Positions 7,786-16,271 of a DNA stretch of 64,000 bases are shown one piece after another. The position numbers and the translations under genes were made by a program. A model generated the notes under the pieces. It had not been told where the DNA came from, did no database searches, and saw only the letters and a list, made by a program, of their open reading frames with translations. Source of the DNA: Microbacterium hydrocarbonoxydans (lineage in GTDB: Bacteria > Actinomycetota > Actinomycetes > Actinomycetales > Microbacteriaceae); contig NZ_FNSQ01000005.1 in NCBI RefSeq assembly GCF_900105205.1, positions 2,728,001 through 2,792,000 on the forward strand, given 5' to 3'. Every line of letters begins with the position of its first letter. Positions within the stretch are counted from its first letter, which is position 1.

Positions 7786-9246
7786 ATGAGTACGACCACA
7801 GCGCCCGCGAATCCGCGCTCGCGCGTCATCACCGCGAGCCTCGTCGGCACGACGATCGAGTTCTACGACTTCTACGCGTACGCGACAGCCGCCGTGCTCG
7901 TGTTCCCTGTGCTGTTCTTCCCCACGGGCAACGACACCACCTCGCTCCTGTCGTCGTTCGCCGTCTTCGGGGCCGCCATGGTGGCACGCCCGATCGGCGC
8001 CGTTGTGTTCGGCCACTTCGGTGACAAGTTCGGCCGCAAGGCGACGCTGGTCGCCTCGCTGCTCACCATGGGCATCGCGACGTTCATCATCGGTCTGCTC
8101 CCCACCTTCCAGCAGATCGGCTGGTGGGCTGCCCTCCTGCTGCTGATCATGCGACTCGCGCAGGGCTTCGCACTCGGCGGCGAGTGGTCGGGGGCCGCGC
8201 TGGTCGCCACCGAGAACGCCCCCGCAGGCAAGCGCGCTTGGTACGGCACGTTCCCGCAGCTGGGCGCTCCGCTCGGCTTCATCATCGCCAACTTCCTCTT
8301 CCTCGGCATCAACTGGCTGCTGCCGCATGCAGAGAACCCCGCCCTCAAGTCCGAGGCGTTCCTGTCGTGGGGCTGGCGCATCCCGTTCCTGTTCTCGGCC
8401 GTCATGGTCATCATCGGCCTGTGGGTGCGCCTCAAGCTCGTCGAGTCCGACACGTTCAAGAAGGCGGAGAAGAAGGGCGCGATCCGCAAGCTGCCGCTCG
8501 CGACAGTGTTCCGCCACCACTGGAAGCAGCTGATCCTCGGCACGTTCATCATGCTGGCGACCTATGTGCTCTTCTACCTGATGACGAACTTCACCCTCGC
8601 CTACGGCACGAAGCCCGCGTCGCTCGAGACAGCATCCGCGGCCGCACAGGCGGCTGCCGAGGCGACCGGCAAGGACTTCGACGCCGCGGCCTTCGCAGCC
8701 CAGTTCTACCCCGGCCTCGGGTTCGGCTACACCGACTTCGTGCTCATGCAGATCGTCGGCGTCGTGTTCTTCGGTATCTTCACGCTGCTCTCCGGTCCGA
8801 TCGCCGATGCCATCGGACGTCGCAAGCTGCTGCTCTGGGTGACCGGCCTCATCATCGTGTTCGGCTTCACCTTCAACGCGTTCCTGCTCCCCGCCATGGA
8901 TCCGAAGTTCACCGGCGCCCTCGCGCAGGCGTTCCTCGTGTTCGGATTCATGCTCATGGGTGCCACGTTCGGCCCCATGGGAGCCCTGCTGCCTGAGCTG
9001 TTCCCGACGAACGTCCGCTACACCGGCTCGGCGATCTCGTACAACGTGTCGTCGATCCTCGGCGCGGCCGTCGCTCCGCTCATCGCGCTGTGGCTCTGGG
9101 AGCTCGGCGACGGCGCCCCGTGGCTCGTGGGTCTATACCTGTCGGCGATGGGCGTGCTGACGTTCGTCGCGCTGCTGCTGTCGAAGGAGACGAAGGACAA
9201 CGACTACCACGACGACCTCGGCGTCGCAGCGGCCGTGGAGCTCTGA
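7786..9246 (+). CDS. MHS-family MFS transporter
   Basis: Major facilitator of the metabolite:H+ symporter family (TC 2.A.1.6), 486 residues and 12 predicted membrane segments. The family hallmark SLVGTTIEFYDFYAYATAA is near residue 20, GHFGDKFGRKATL is the loop 2-3 signature and RLAQGFALGGEWSGAAL marks the fourth segment. A roughly 45-residue Ala-rich, acidic insertion (around ETASAAAQAAAEATGKDFDA) lies between helices 7 and 8, longer than usual. ATG at 7786 is preceded by AAGGAG. The gene is monocistronic and followed by a strong hairpin. Substrate unknown; relatives move dicarboxylates, betaine, shikimate or aromatic acids. Confidence 0.9.
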   Translation: MSTTTAPANPRSRVITASLVGTTIEFYDFYAYATAAVLVFPVLFFPTGNDTTSLLSSFAVFGAAMVARPIGAVVFGHFGDKFGRKATLVASLLTMGIATFIIGLLPTFQQIGWWAALLLLIMRLAQGFALGGEWSGAALVATENAPAGKRAWYGTFPQLGAPLGFIIANFLFLGINWLLPHAENPALKSEAFLSWGWRIPFLFSAVMVIIGLWVRLKLVESDTFKKAEKKGAIRKLPLATVFRHHWKQLILGTFIMLATYVLFYLMTNFTLAYGTKPASLETASAAAQAAAEATGKDFDAAAFAAQFYPGLGFGYTDFVLMQIVGVVFFGIFTLLSGPIADAIGRRKLLLWVTGLIIVFGFTFNAFLLPAMDPKFTGALAQAFLVFGFMLMGATFGPMGALLPELFPTNVRYTGSAISYNVSSILGAAVAPLIALWLWELGDGAPWLVGLYLSAMGVLTFVALLLSKETKDNDYHDDLGVAAAVEL

Positions 9247-9267
9247 GCACCGCCTTCTCGCATCCTT

Positions 9268-9304
9268 CGAATGGCCGTATCCCCGCCCGGGATGCGGCCA
9301 TTCG
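9268..9304 (+). terminator. Strong hairpin terminator after MHS transporter gene
   Basis: Sixteen-base-pair stem (one U-G wobble) with the five-base loop CGCCC, starting 22 bp after the transporter stop. Arms begin CGAATGGCCG and end CGGCCATTCG. There is no U-tract, as is common for actinobacterial intrinsic terminators. Confidence 0.75.
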
Positions 9305-9367
9305 CGCGTCACCGGGTGGCATCCCGTGCGCGGGCGCAGGGTCTGGATGCCGGAGCACGTCCGGTGC

Positions 9368-9419
9368 GGGGTCAATAACGCACCGCTACAGGTGGTTTAC
9401 GGTGCGAAATCGACCCCGC
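9368..9419. repeat. 52-bp palindromic REP-like element, solitary copy
   Basis: Arms GCGGGGTCAATAACGCACC (9366-9384) and GGTGCGAAATCGACCCCGC (9401-9419) are complementary except at three positions, around a 16-bp centre containing CTACAG. A third half-site, GATGCGAATTCGACCCC, follows at about 9431-9447. The 52 bp align without gaps to three copies at 45.7-46.2 kb. The element sits between convergent genes. Confidence 0.75.
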
Positions 9420-9450
9420 AGGCGGCGGGAGATGCGAATTCGACCCCGAG

Positions 9451-10482
9451 TCAGTAGGCGGCGGTGATGGTGCGGGTCGCCCCGTCCAGCACCATCGTGC
9501 CGCCGTAGGGCACGATCCACTGCGGGCGCGTGTGACCGAAGGGGACGCCGACGCACACCACGGCATCCGGGTTGTAGCGCGCCACCGTCTCGATCACGGC
9601 ATCGCGCTGCGCGGCCCGCAGCGCATCCGCCTCAGCCGCCGACGGCAGGAACTCGAAGTCGCTCACCGCCGGACGCGCGACGACGACCCCGGCGACGGCG
9701 TCGAGCATCCCCCGCTCCCCCAGGCCCCGCACCCAGCGCGCCACCCAGCTCGCGGACGGACGCTCCTCGCTCGTCTCCAGCAGAAGGATGCCGCCGCGCA
9801 GGTCGTACGCCGTCGGCAGCCGGTCGGCGAGGGCGAGCTGGTCGATGACCTCGAGGCAGCCACCCCAGGTCCGCCCCTCGACCCGCACTCGCGGACCAGA
9901 CCAGGTCCAGTCCTCGGTCGCCACCCTGTCGCCGTACTCCGTGAGCGCACGCGGGTCGGCCCAGCGCCTGCCGACGTCCTCCGACTCCCCGGGTTCGGTG
10001 ATCTCGACCGTGCCGCCCTCGAGCAGCGCCGCGCGCAGCGAGCGCAGATGCACATCGTCGACAGCGGGCCCTGGTCCCAGGTGCACCGCCGTGGACCCGC
10101 CGTAGTACCCGCGGACGCCCAGACCCCAGAGCCAGCTGAGGATGTTGGTGTTGTCGCTGTAACCCAGGAACGGCTTCGGGTCGGCGAGCGGGAGCGCCGC
10201 GTCGAGATGCGGCACCACCAGGATCTGGTCATCGCCGCCGATGGTCGCCAGGATCGCGCGGATGCTCGGATCGGCGAACGCCGCGTTGACGTCGGCCGCG
10301 CGAGCCTCGGGACTCGCATCGAGCACCCGGGTCGTCGGGTACTCGACGGGGACGAGCCCCGTGAGCTCGCGGAGTCTGCGGAGCGCCTGCTCGTGGAGCT
10401 CCGGAGCCACCGCGGGCGCGGCGAAGGCGGGAGACAGGACGGCGACGCGGTCGCCGGGGACGGGTTTCGGTGCAGCCAGCAT
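9451..10482 (-). CDS. S66-family LD-carboxypeptidase / MccF-like peptidase
   Basis: Serine peptidase of family S66, 343 residues, cytoplasmic. Expected activities are cleavage of the L,D bond in murein tetrapeptide during wall recycling (LdcA) or removal of a carboxyl-linked moiety from peptide-nucleotide antibiotics (MccF). Ser109 in FLGYSDNT is the nucleophile; the Glu in GGCLEVID and the His in FGHTRPQ complete the Ser-Glu-His triad. The sequence between, with TWSGPRVRVEGRTWGG, is closer to the MccF branch than to short LdcA proteins. It is divergent from a small HTH gene with shared palindromes between. Confidence 0.9.
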   Translation of the reverse strand: MLAAPKPVPGDRVAVLSPAFAAPAVAPELHEQALRRLRELTGLVPVEYPTTRVLDASPEARAADVNAAFADPSIRAILATIGGDDQILVVPHLDAALPLADPKPFLGYSDNTNILSWLWGLGVRGYYGGSTAVHLGPGPAVDDVHLRSLRAALLEGGTVEITEPGESEDVGRRWADPRALTEYGDRVATEDWTWSGPRVRVEGRTWGGCLEVIDQLALADRLPTAYDLRGGILLLETSEERPSASWVARWVRGLGERGMLDAVAGVVVARPAVSDFEFLPSAAEADALRAAQRDAVIETVARYNPDAVVCVGVPFGHTRPQWIVPYGGTMVLDGATRTITAAY

Positions 10483-10514
10483 CCGCCCAGTCTCGCATCT
10501 CTGCCGATTCCGCC

Positions 10515-10560
10515 GTCAACATAAGTTGACATCCAGCGGTGCGTCAACGAGTATTGACGC
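10515..10560. promoter_or_regulatory. Divergent promoters with two nested palindromes
   Basis: Two dyads lie in the 89-bp gap: GTCAAC-ATAA-GTTGAC (10515-10530) and GCGTCAA-CGAGTA-TTGACGC (10541-10560). TTGACA at 10526-10531 with GAGTAT at 10549-10554 (17-bp spacer) reads towards the HTH gene. On the other strand TTGACG (10547-10542) with TATGTT (10523-10518) reads towards the peptidase gene. Each -35 box doubles as a palindrome arm, suggesting one regulator represses both directions. Confidence 0.6.
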
Positions 10561-10571
10561 AGGAGGCCATC

Positions 10572-10778
10572 ATGACCCTGAAGACCGCGATCGCCCAGGA
10601 TGAGGGCGGCGAACCCCTGTCCGAGCTGCACCGGCTCGCCGCCCTGCGCAGCGAACTCGCGCGCGCCGAGGAGGTCCAGGTGCGCCGGGCCCGCACCCTC
10701 GGATACTCCTGGCAGGCCATCGCCAGCTCGCTCGGCGTCACGAAGCAGGCGGTGCACCGCCGCTTCGGCCGCCGCTGA
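10572..10778 (+). CDS. Small helix-turn-helix protein
   Basis: 68 residues. The C-terminal third, [24 protein letters not shown], is a sigma-region-4-like helix-turn-helix; the preceding helix ([26 protein letters not shown]) is charged and may dimerise. AGGAGG at 10561-10566 fixes the ATG at 10572. Such proteins often accompany transporters or Clp-type genes in actinobacteria, but no partner is evident beyond the ABC exporter 75 bp downstream. Autoregulation through the two palindromes just upstream is likely but inferred. Confidence 0.8.
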   Translation: MTLKTAIAQDEGGEPLSELHRLAALRSELARAEEVQVRRARTLGYSWQAIASSLGVTKQAVHRRFGRR

Positions 10779-10853
10779 GCCGTACAGCCCATCCACAGAA
10801 TCGGTCCGCACACGAAGTACGGTCGAAGTACCCCTTTCAGAACGAGGTCCCGC

Positions 10854-12773
10854 ATGTCCAGCACGGCGACGTCACGCCGACGCGGACGGGGCGCGCCGCA
10901 CGACGGCCCGCGCGCCACCTTCCGCCAGCTCCTCCCCTTCCTGTTCGAGCACAAGCGCACCCTCATCGTGGTCGCGATCCTCAGCGTGCTCGGCGCCGCG
11001 ACCTCCCTCGCCCAGCCGCTGCTCGTCGGCCGGGTCATCGAGGCCGTGCAGTCCGACGGAGCCCTCGGCGTCCTCGTCTGGGTGCTGGTGGCCCTCGTCG
11101 TCGTGTCGTCCGTCATCTCCGGCTATCAGCACTACCTGCTGCAGCGCACCGGGACCGCAGTGGTGTACTCCAGCCGTCGCAAGCTCATCGCCCGCATCCT
11201 GCACCTCCCGATCAGCGAGTTCGATGCCCGACGGACCGGCGACCTGGTGTCGCGCGTCGGAACCGACACCACGCTGCTCTACGCCGTGCTGACGCAGGGA
11301 CTCGCGGATGCCGTCGGCAGCGCCATCCTTTTCCTCGGCGCTCTCGTCGCGATGCTCGTGATCGACCCGGTGCTGCTGCTGCTCATCGTGGTCGTGATCG
11401 GCGCCTCGGTCACCGTCGTCACCCTGCTCAGCGGTCGTATCCGCACCGCGTCCACCGCACAGCAGGAGAAGGTCGGCGAACTGGCCTCCGGCGTCGAGCG
11501 GGCCGTGGGCTCGATCCGCACGGTCCGCGCCTCCGGGGCGACGGAGCGGGAGACCGAGACGGTGTCGGCCCTCGCCTCGGACGCGTACGGCATCGGCGTC
11601 CGGATCGCCAAGATCTCCTCCCTCGTGGTCCCGATCGCAGGCGTGGCCCTGCAGGTCTCGCTCCTCGTCGTCCTGGGTGTCGGCGGGTTCCGCGTCGCAG
11701 CGGGTGCGATCACGATCGCCTCGCTGATCACCTTCATCATGTTCCTCTTCATGCTCGTGATGCCGCTCGCGACGACATTCGGAGCGATCACCTCCGTGAA
11801 TCAGGCGCTGGGTGCTCTCGGGCGCATCCAGGAGGTGCTCGACCTCCCCACCGAGACCCAGGACGACGACGCCGTCGCGGCGTCGATCGACCGCGGGCAG
11901 GCCGACCCCGCCGCACCCGCGATCGAGTTCCGCGACGTGCACTTCCGCTACCCCGAGAACGTGGTGGCCGCGCGCCTCGCCGCGACCAGGGAGGCGCAGA
12001 CCCTGCTCGCCGACGCGCACCTCGACACAACCGTGGACACAGCAGGTGACGCAGGACCCAGCTCCGCTGGCGACCCGACACGGGCGGCGGAGCGCGCGGT
12101 CCTGCGCGGCGTCTCGTTCGCCGTTCCGCGCGGCACCCGAGTGGCGCTGGTCGGCCCCAGCGGTGCAGGCAAGAGCACGATCCTCTCCCTCGTCGAGCGT
12201 TTCTACGACCCGACGGGCGGGTCGATCCGCCTGTACGGGCACGACGCGCGCACGTATCGGCGCGAGGAGCTGCGTGCGCAGTTCGGCTACGTCGAACAGG
12301 ATGCGCCCACCCTCGCCGGCACTCTCGCCGACAACCTCCGCCTCGCCTCGCCCGACGCCTCGGATGCCGACTGCGAGCAGGTGCTGCGAGCCGTGAACCT
12401 CGGCGACGTGCTCGAGCGCGACCCGCTGGGCCTGGATGCCCCGGTCGGAGAGGACGGCGTCATGCTTTCCGGCGGTGAACGTCAGCGTCTCGCGATCGCG
12501 CGGGCCCTGCTCACGGATGCGCCCATCCTCCTGCTCGACGAGTCCACCTCATCCCTCGACGGCGTGAACGAGCAGCGGATGCGCGAGGCCATCGACGCGG
12601 TCTCGACCGACCGCACTCTGATCGTGATCGCGCACCGCCTCTCCACCGTCGTCGACAGCGATCTCATCGTGGTGCTCGAGGACGGCGTGGTCGTGGGTCA
12701 GGGCACGCATGCGGAGCTCGTGGAGTCGACGCCGCTGTACCGGGACCTCGCCCGCCACCAGCTGCTCGCCTGA
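10854..12773 (+). CDS. ABC exporter, fused membrane and ATPase domains
   Basis: Half-size ABC exporter of 639 residues that should act as a homodimer (lipid, peptide or drug efflux). Six membrane segments span residues ~25-310. The nucleotide-binding domain has Walker A GPSGAGKST (around residue 437), Q-loop YVEQDAPT, signature LSGGERQR, Walker B ILLLDEST and H-loop IAHRLS. The odd feature is about 55 extra residues (with TTVDTAGDAGPSSAGDPTRA) between FRYP and AVLRGVSF, where relatives have only a few. It follows the small HTH gene in the same direction and may be controlled by it. Confidence 0.93.
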   Translation: MSSTATSRRRGRGAPHDGPRATFRQLLPFLFEHKRTLIVVAILSVLGAATSLAQPLLVGRVIEAVQSDGALGVLVWVLVALVVVSSVISGYQHYLLQRTGTAVVYSSRRKLIARILHLPISEFDARRTGDLVSRVGTDTTLLYAVLTQGLADAVGSAILFLGALVAMLVIDPVLLLLIVVVIGASVTVVTLLSGRIRTASTAQQEKVGELASGVERAVGSIRTVRASGATERETETVSALASDAYGIGVRIAKISSLVVPIAGVALQVSLLVVLGVGGFRVAAGAITIASLITFIMFLFMLVMPLATTFGAITSVNQALGALGRIQEVLDLPTETQDDDAVAASIDRGQADPAAPAIEFRDVHFRYPENVVAARLAATREAQTLLADAHLDTTVDTAGDAGPSSAGDPTRAAERAVLRGVSFAVPRGTRVALVGPSGAGKSTILSLVERFYDPTGGSIRLYGHDARTYRREELRAQFGYVEQDAPTLAGTLADNLRLASPDASDADCEQVLRAVNLGDVLERDPLGLDAPVGEDGVMLSGGERQRLAIARALLTDAPILLLDESTSSLDGVNEQRMREAIDAVSTDRTLIVIAHRLSTVVDSDLIVVLEDGVVVGQGTHAELVESTPLYRDLARHQLLA

Positions 12774-12830
12774 CTCCAGCTGCTCGCCCGCCGGGCAGCC
12801 TGCGCTCGGCCGCACCATCCGGTCGCGCGG

Positions 12831-14012
12831 TCAGCCTGCGGGCAGCACCTCGGGGTGCCACGCCGTCACGTGCACGGTCGAGCCGGAGATGATGTCCAGC
12901 GATACATCCCAGGAGAGCCGCTCCTCGCCGGGCCGCACAGCGATCCAGAGACTGCGCGCCGCGAGCTGCCCGTGCACCGAGTTCGCGTCCCAGCCGATGA
13001 CCGCCGAGGCGGCCTCCCCCGGTTGCAGGGTGATCGACGAGGGGCCAGGGTCCTCCGCCATGAACGAGCGGCCTGGCTCGACGGCCACGTCGAGCAGATG
13101 CCCGTTCTGGTCTCCGTAGGCGACGTCCGGATAGCCTTCGACGACGCAGGCCTCTTCCGACACGTTCACGAGCGACAGTGCCTGTCCGCGGTGCCCAGTG
13201 GCGCCATCGGGCGCCGGCGCCAGGATCGTCGTGTTCGCGGACGTGCACGCACCCTCGATGGCGTCCCCCTCGGAGGGCGCGGCGGTGGGCACAGGGTCGC
13301 CGGACGCCGACGGGTCCGGCGCCGCGGCCCCGTCCGGGTCTGCCTGCTGCTGCGCTGTCGCCTGCTCGTCGCGCAGCTGAGCCTGGGTCGCCGAGTCGCC
13401 GGCGAGCGCGGCGAACGGGAGGGCGATGAGCGCGACGGCCGCGACGACCGCGACGGCGTAGTTAGCCCTGCCTACAGGAGGGCGAGGAGGCACCGCACCC
13501 GCAGCCGCATCCGCATCCGCATCTCCATCCGCACCCGACGACCGCGGGACGAGTACGAGCACGAGCGCCGGGATCCACCCCAGGAGCACCGCCCACCACG
13601 CGGTGAGCGGGGTGGCTCCCATGGTGCCGATCGCACCGCGGACGCCGAACGTACCGACCCAGGAGAAGAAGTCGCCGAGATCGAGGACGGCGCCGACCGC
13701 GAACGCGGTCAGGATCGCGGCGAGCCAACCGGCCGCGAAGACGGCTCGCCGGGTGCCGAGTCCTGTGGCGGAGCCCGCCGCGAACCAGGTGGCGAGCGTG
13801 GCGAATCCGCCGACGAGCACGACCGCCATCAGCACCTGCACGATCGCGGCCCACAGCACCGGGCTCCCGAAGACACCGCGCATCATGGGCGAGGGAATGA
13901 GCTGGGAGAGCGTCGCCATGCTCCCGCCGAGCGAGTACAGCAGGTGCGGCAGCCAGCCGCAGACGAACCACAGGAGGGCGAGCACGCCCCCGCCGATCAG
14001 ACCACGCCGCAT
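12831..14012 (-). CDS. Membrane protein with C-terminal DUF4232 domain
   Basis: 393 residues. The N-terminal part has four to five membrane segments (GLIGGGVLALLWFVCGWLPH, VLWAAIVQVLMAVVLVGGFA and others), then a short acidic-Ala linker (DADADAAAG), another helix (YAVAVVAAVALIALPFAALA) and a Pro/Ala/Asp-rich spacer. Residues ~260-393 form an extracytoplasmic DUF4232 domain with the paired cysteines ACTSAN and EEACVVEGYPD. DUF4232 is common in secreted actinobacterial proteins and has no assigned function. ATG at 14012 is used; GTG at 14018 directly after a G-run is an alternative. The 3' end faces the ABC exporter. Confidence 0.82.
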   Translation of the reverse strand: MRRGLIGGGVLALLWFVCGWLPHLLYSLGGSMATLSQLIPSPMMRGVFGSPVLWAAIVQVLMAVVLVGGFATLATWFAAGSATGLGTRRAVFAAGWLAAILTAFAVGAVLDLGDFFSWVGTFGVRGAIGTMGATPLTAWWAVLLGWIPALVLVLVPRSSGADGDADADAAAGAVPPRPPVGRANYAVAVVAAVALIALPFAALAGDSATQAQLRDEQATAQQQADPDGAAAPDPSASGDPVPTAAPSEGDAIEGACTSANTTILAPAPDGATGHRGQALSLVNVSEEACVVEGYPDVAYGDQNGHLLDVAVEPGRSFMAEDPGPSSITLQPGEAASAVIGWDANSVHGQLAARSLWIAVRPGEERLSWDVSLDIISGSTVHVTAWHPEVLPAG

Positions 14013-14269
14013 CTGCACATCCCCCCGGACACCACCGCGGACCCGCGGATCCTTCGACCATATCGTCCCGCCGGAAGACCGGCGACGAGGCGCGAGGGAC
14101 CGCACGGGACGATGCGGAGCAGGATCGCCGCACGTGCGCGAGGGAGTACGCGAGGGCGGGATGCCGGAGACCACTCAGCCATGGGTACGTCTTCGTCGTC
14201 CCGCCCTCGCGGGTCTGTGGGCCAGGGGCCCTGGAGCGCCGGCTCCCCCGAACCGGCGCCCGGTCTGTC

Positions 14270-14291
14270 AGGCCTGATCAGCGTCAGGCCT
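14270..14291 (-). terminator. Hairpin terminator of pckG
   Basis: Perfect 8-bp stem AGGCCTGA / TCAGGCCT with the six-base loop TCAGCG, nine bases beyond the pckG stop on the minus strand. The plus-strand side is T-rich (TTGTCTTTCT), but the stem is placed to terminate the leftward pckG transcript. Confidence 0.5.
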
Positions 14292-14299
14292 TGTCTTTC

Positions 14300-16162
14300 T
14301 CAGGCATTGTCGAGCCGGTAGCGCAGGGAGGCGAGCTCCGCTCGCAGCGCCGCCGGAACCTTGTCGCCGAAGGTGTCGTAGAACTCCTCGGTGAGGTCGG
14401 CCTCGGTCTTCCAGGCCTCAGCGTCGACCGAGAACAGCTCCTCGAGGTCGGCCTCGGGCACATCGATGCCGTCGAGGTTGAGGTCGGCCACGTGCGGCAG
14501 GCGCCCGATGGGACTCTCGACGGTGGACACCTCGCCGGAGATGCGGCGGATGATCCAGTCGACGACGCGGGAGTTGTCACCGAACCCGGGCCACAGGAAC
14601 CGGCCGTCGGCGCCGCGGCGGAACCAGTTCACCTGGAAGATGCGCGGAGCACGGTCGAACCGCAGGGTGCGACCGACCTTGAGCCAGTGTCCGAAGTAGT
14701 CCGCCATGTTGTAGCCGCAGAACGGGAGCATCGCGAACGGGTCGCGACGCAGCTCGCCGACGGTGCCCTCGGCCGCAGCCGTGCGCTCGGACGAGATGTT
14801 CGAGCCGAGGAAGACGCCGTGCGTCCAGTCGGTCGCCTCGACGACGAGCGGGACGTTGGTCGCACGACGACCGCCGAAGAGGATGACGTCGAGCGGCACC
14901 GCCTCCTCCCAGTCCTCGGCGATCTGCGGGCACTGGGCGGCCGACACGGTGAAGCGGGAGTTGGGGTGCGCGGCCGGCCGATCCGAATCCGGCGTCCAGT
15001 CGTTGCCCTCCCAGTCGGTGAGGCGAGCGGGCGCCTGATCGGTCAACCCCTCCCACCACACGTCGCCGTCCGGGCGCAGTGCCACGTTGGTGAAGATGGT
15101 GTTGCCCCAGAGGGTCTCGACGGCCGTCACGTTCGTCGACTCGCCGGTGCCGGGCGCGACGCCGAAGAAGCCGGCCTCGGGGTTGATCGCCCAGAGGCGG
15201 CCGTCCTCGCCGGGACGGATCCACGCGATGTCGTCACCGAGCGTCTCGACGCGCCAGCCAGGGATCGTGGGCCGCAGCATGGCGAGGTTCGTCTTGCCGC
15301 ACGCCGACGGGAAGGCTGCGGCCACGTGGTAGGCCTTGCCTGCGGGGTCGATCACACGGATCAGGAGCATGTGCTCGGCGAGCCAGCCCTCGTCGCGGGC
15401 GATGACGGAGGCGATGCGCAGCGCGAAGCACTTCTTGGCGAGGATCGCATTCCCGCCGTATCCGGAGCCGTACGAGTACACCTCGAGCGTCTCGGGGAAG
15501 TGGACGATGTATTTGTCGTCGTTGCACGGCCACTCGACGTCGGGCTCGCCCGCGGCCAGGGGCGCACCGACCGAATGGACGGTCTTGACCCACGGTGCAC
15601 CGTCGGCGATCTGGCGGGTGACCGCATCGCCGACCCTGGTCATGATGCCGATGGATGCCACCGCGTAGGCACTGTCGGTGACCTGGACGCCGATGTGCGA
15701 GAGGGGGCCGCCGACCGGGCCCATCGAGAACGGCACGACGAACATCGTGCGTCCGCGCATAGAGCCCTCGAAGATCTCGGTCATCTTCGCGAGCATCTCG
15801 GAGGGCGGAGCCCAGTTGTTGGTCGGGCCCGCATCCTCTTCGTTCTCGGACGAGATGTACGTGCGCCCCTCGGTGCGGGCGACGTCGCTGGGGTGCGAGC
15901 GGGCGAGGTACGACCCGGGACGCCACTCGGGGTTCAGCTTGATGAGCTTGCCCTCGTCGACGAGGCCGCGCAGCAGCCAGTCGTTCTCGGCGCGCGAGCC
16001 GTCGACCCAGTGGATCGACGCGGGCTGCGTGAGAGCGGCGATCTCCTCGACCCACGCTGCCAGCTCCGCCATGGCGGGGGTGTCATACGTCGGAGCCGTC
16101 CCGAACGTGCGCACGGATGCGACGGATGCTGCTCGGGGGGTGAAGACTTCGGCGATCGCCAT
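14300..16162 (-). CDS. pckG: Phosphoenolpyruvate carboxykinase (GTP)
   Basis: Converts oxaloacetate and GTP to phosphoenolpyruvate, GDP and CO2, the entry step of gluconeogenesis. 620 residues, full length for the GTP-dependent class. FPSACGKTN holds the P-loop and reactive Cys288; further hallmarks are [20 protein letters not shown]-type [18 protein letters not shown] and the Mn2+-binding region near [21 protein letters not shown] at 16162 is preceded by AAAGGAG. It is divergent from a ScfR/RamB-type regulator, a neighbour that suggests control by acyl-CoA or acetate metabolism. Confidence 0.97.
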   Translation of the reverse strand: MAIAEVFTPRAASVASVRTFGTAPTYDTPAMAELAAWVEEIAALTQPASIHWVDGSRAENDWLLRGLVDEGKLIKLNPEWRPGSYLARSHPSDVARTEGRTYISSENEEDAGPTNNWAPPSEMLAKMTEIFEGSMRGRTMFVVPFSMGPVGGPLSHIGVQVTDSAYAVASIGIMTRVGDAVTRQIADGAPWVKTVHSVGAPLAAGEPDVEWPCNDDKYIVHFPETLEVYSYGSGYGGNAILAKKCFALRIASVIARDEGWLAEHMLLIRVIDPAGKAYHVAAAFPSACGKTNLAMLRPTIPGWRVETLGDDIAWIRPGEDGRLWAINPEAGFFGVAPGTGESTNVTAVETLWGNTIFTNVALRPDGDVWWEGLTDQAPARLTDWEGNDWTPDSDRPAAHPNSRFTVSAAQCPQIAEDWEEAVPLDVILFGGRRATNVPLVVEATDWTHGVFLGSNISSERTAAAEGTVGELRRDPFAMLPFCGYNMADYFGHWLKVGRTLRFDRAPRIFQVNWFRRGADGRFLWPGFGDNSRVVDWIIRRISGEVSTVESPIGRLPHVADLNLDGIDVPEADLEELFSVDAEAWKTEADLTEEFYDTFGDKVPAALRAELASLRYRLDNA

Positions 16163-16239
16163 GGCTGCTCCTTTGAAGTGGGGGGCGTTACCTCCATCTT
16201 CTTCCGGTTGTGGACGCACTTTCCGTCATTCTGGTCGAT

Positions 16240-16255
16240 AAGAATTGGAGTTCTT
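16240..16255. promoter_or_regulatory. Possible operator between pckG and the ScfR-type regulator gene
   Basis: AAGAA-TTGGAG-TTCTT is a small inverted repeat 17 bp upstream of the regulator start and 78 bp upstream of pckG. It is the only clear dyad in the 109-bp gap. Assignment to the adjacent regulator is inference. Confidence 0.35.
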
Positions 16256-16271
16256 TCGCTAGGATCAAGGA

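Noticed and set aside
14221..14262. tRNA-like sequence with a GC-rich arm (GCCGG ... CCGGC)
   Set aside because: Only a simple hairpin; no T-loop GGTTCGA-type sequence, anticodon arm or acceptor pairing could be built.
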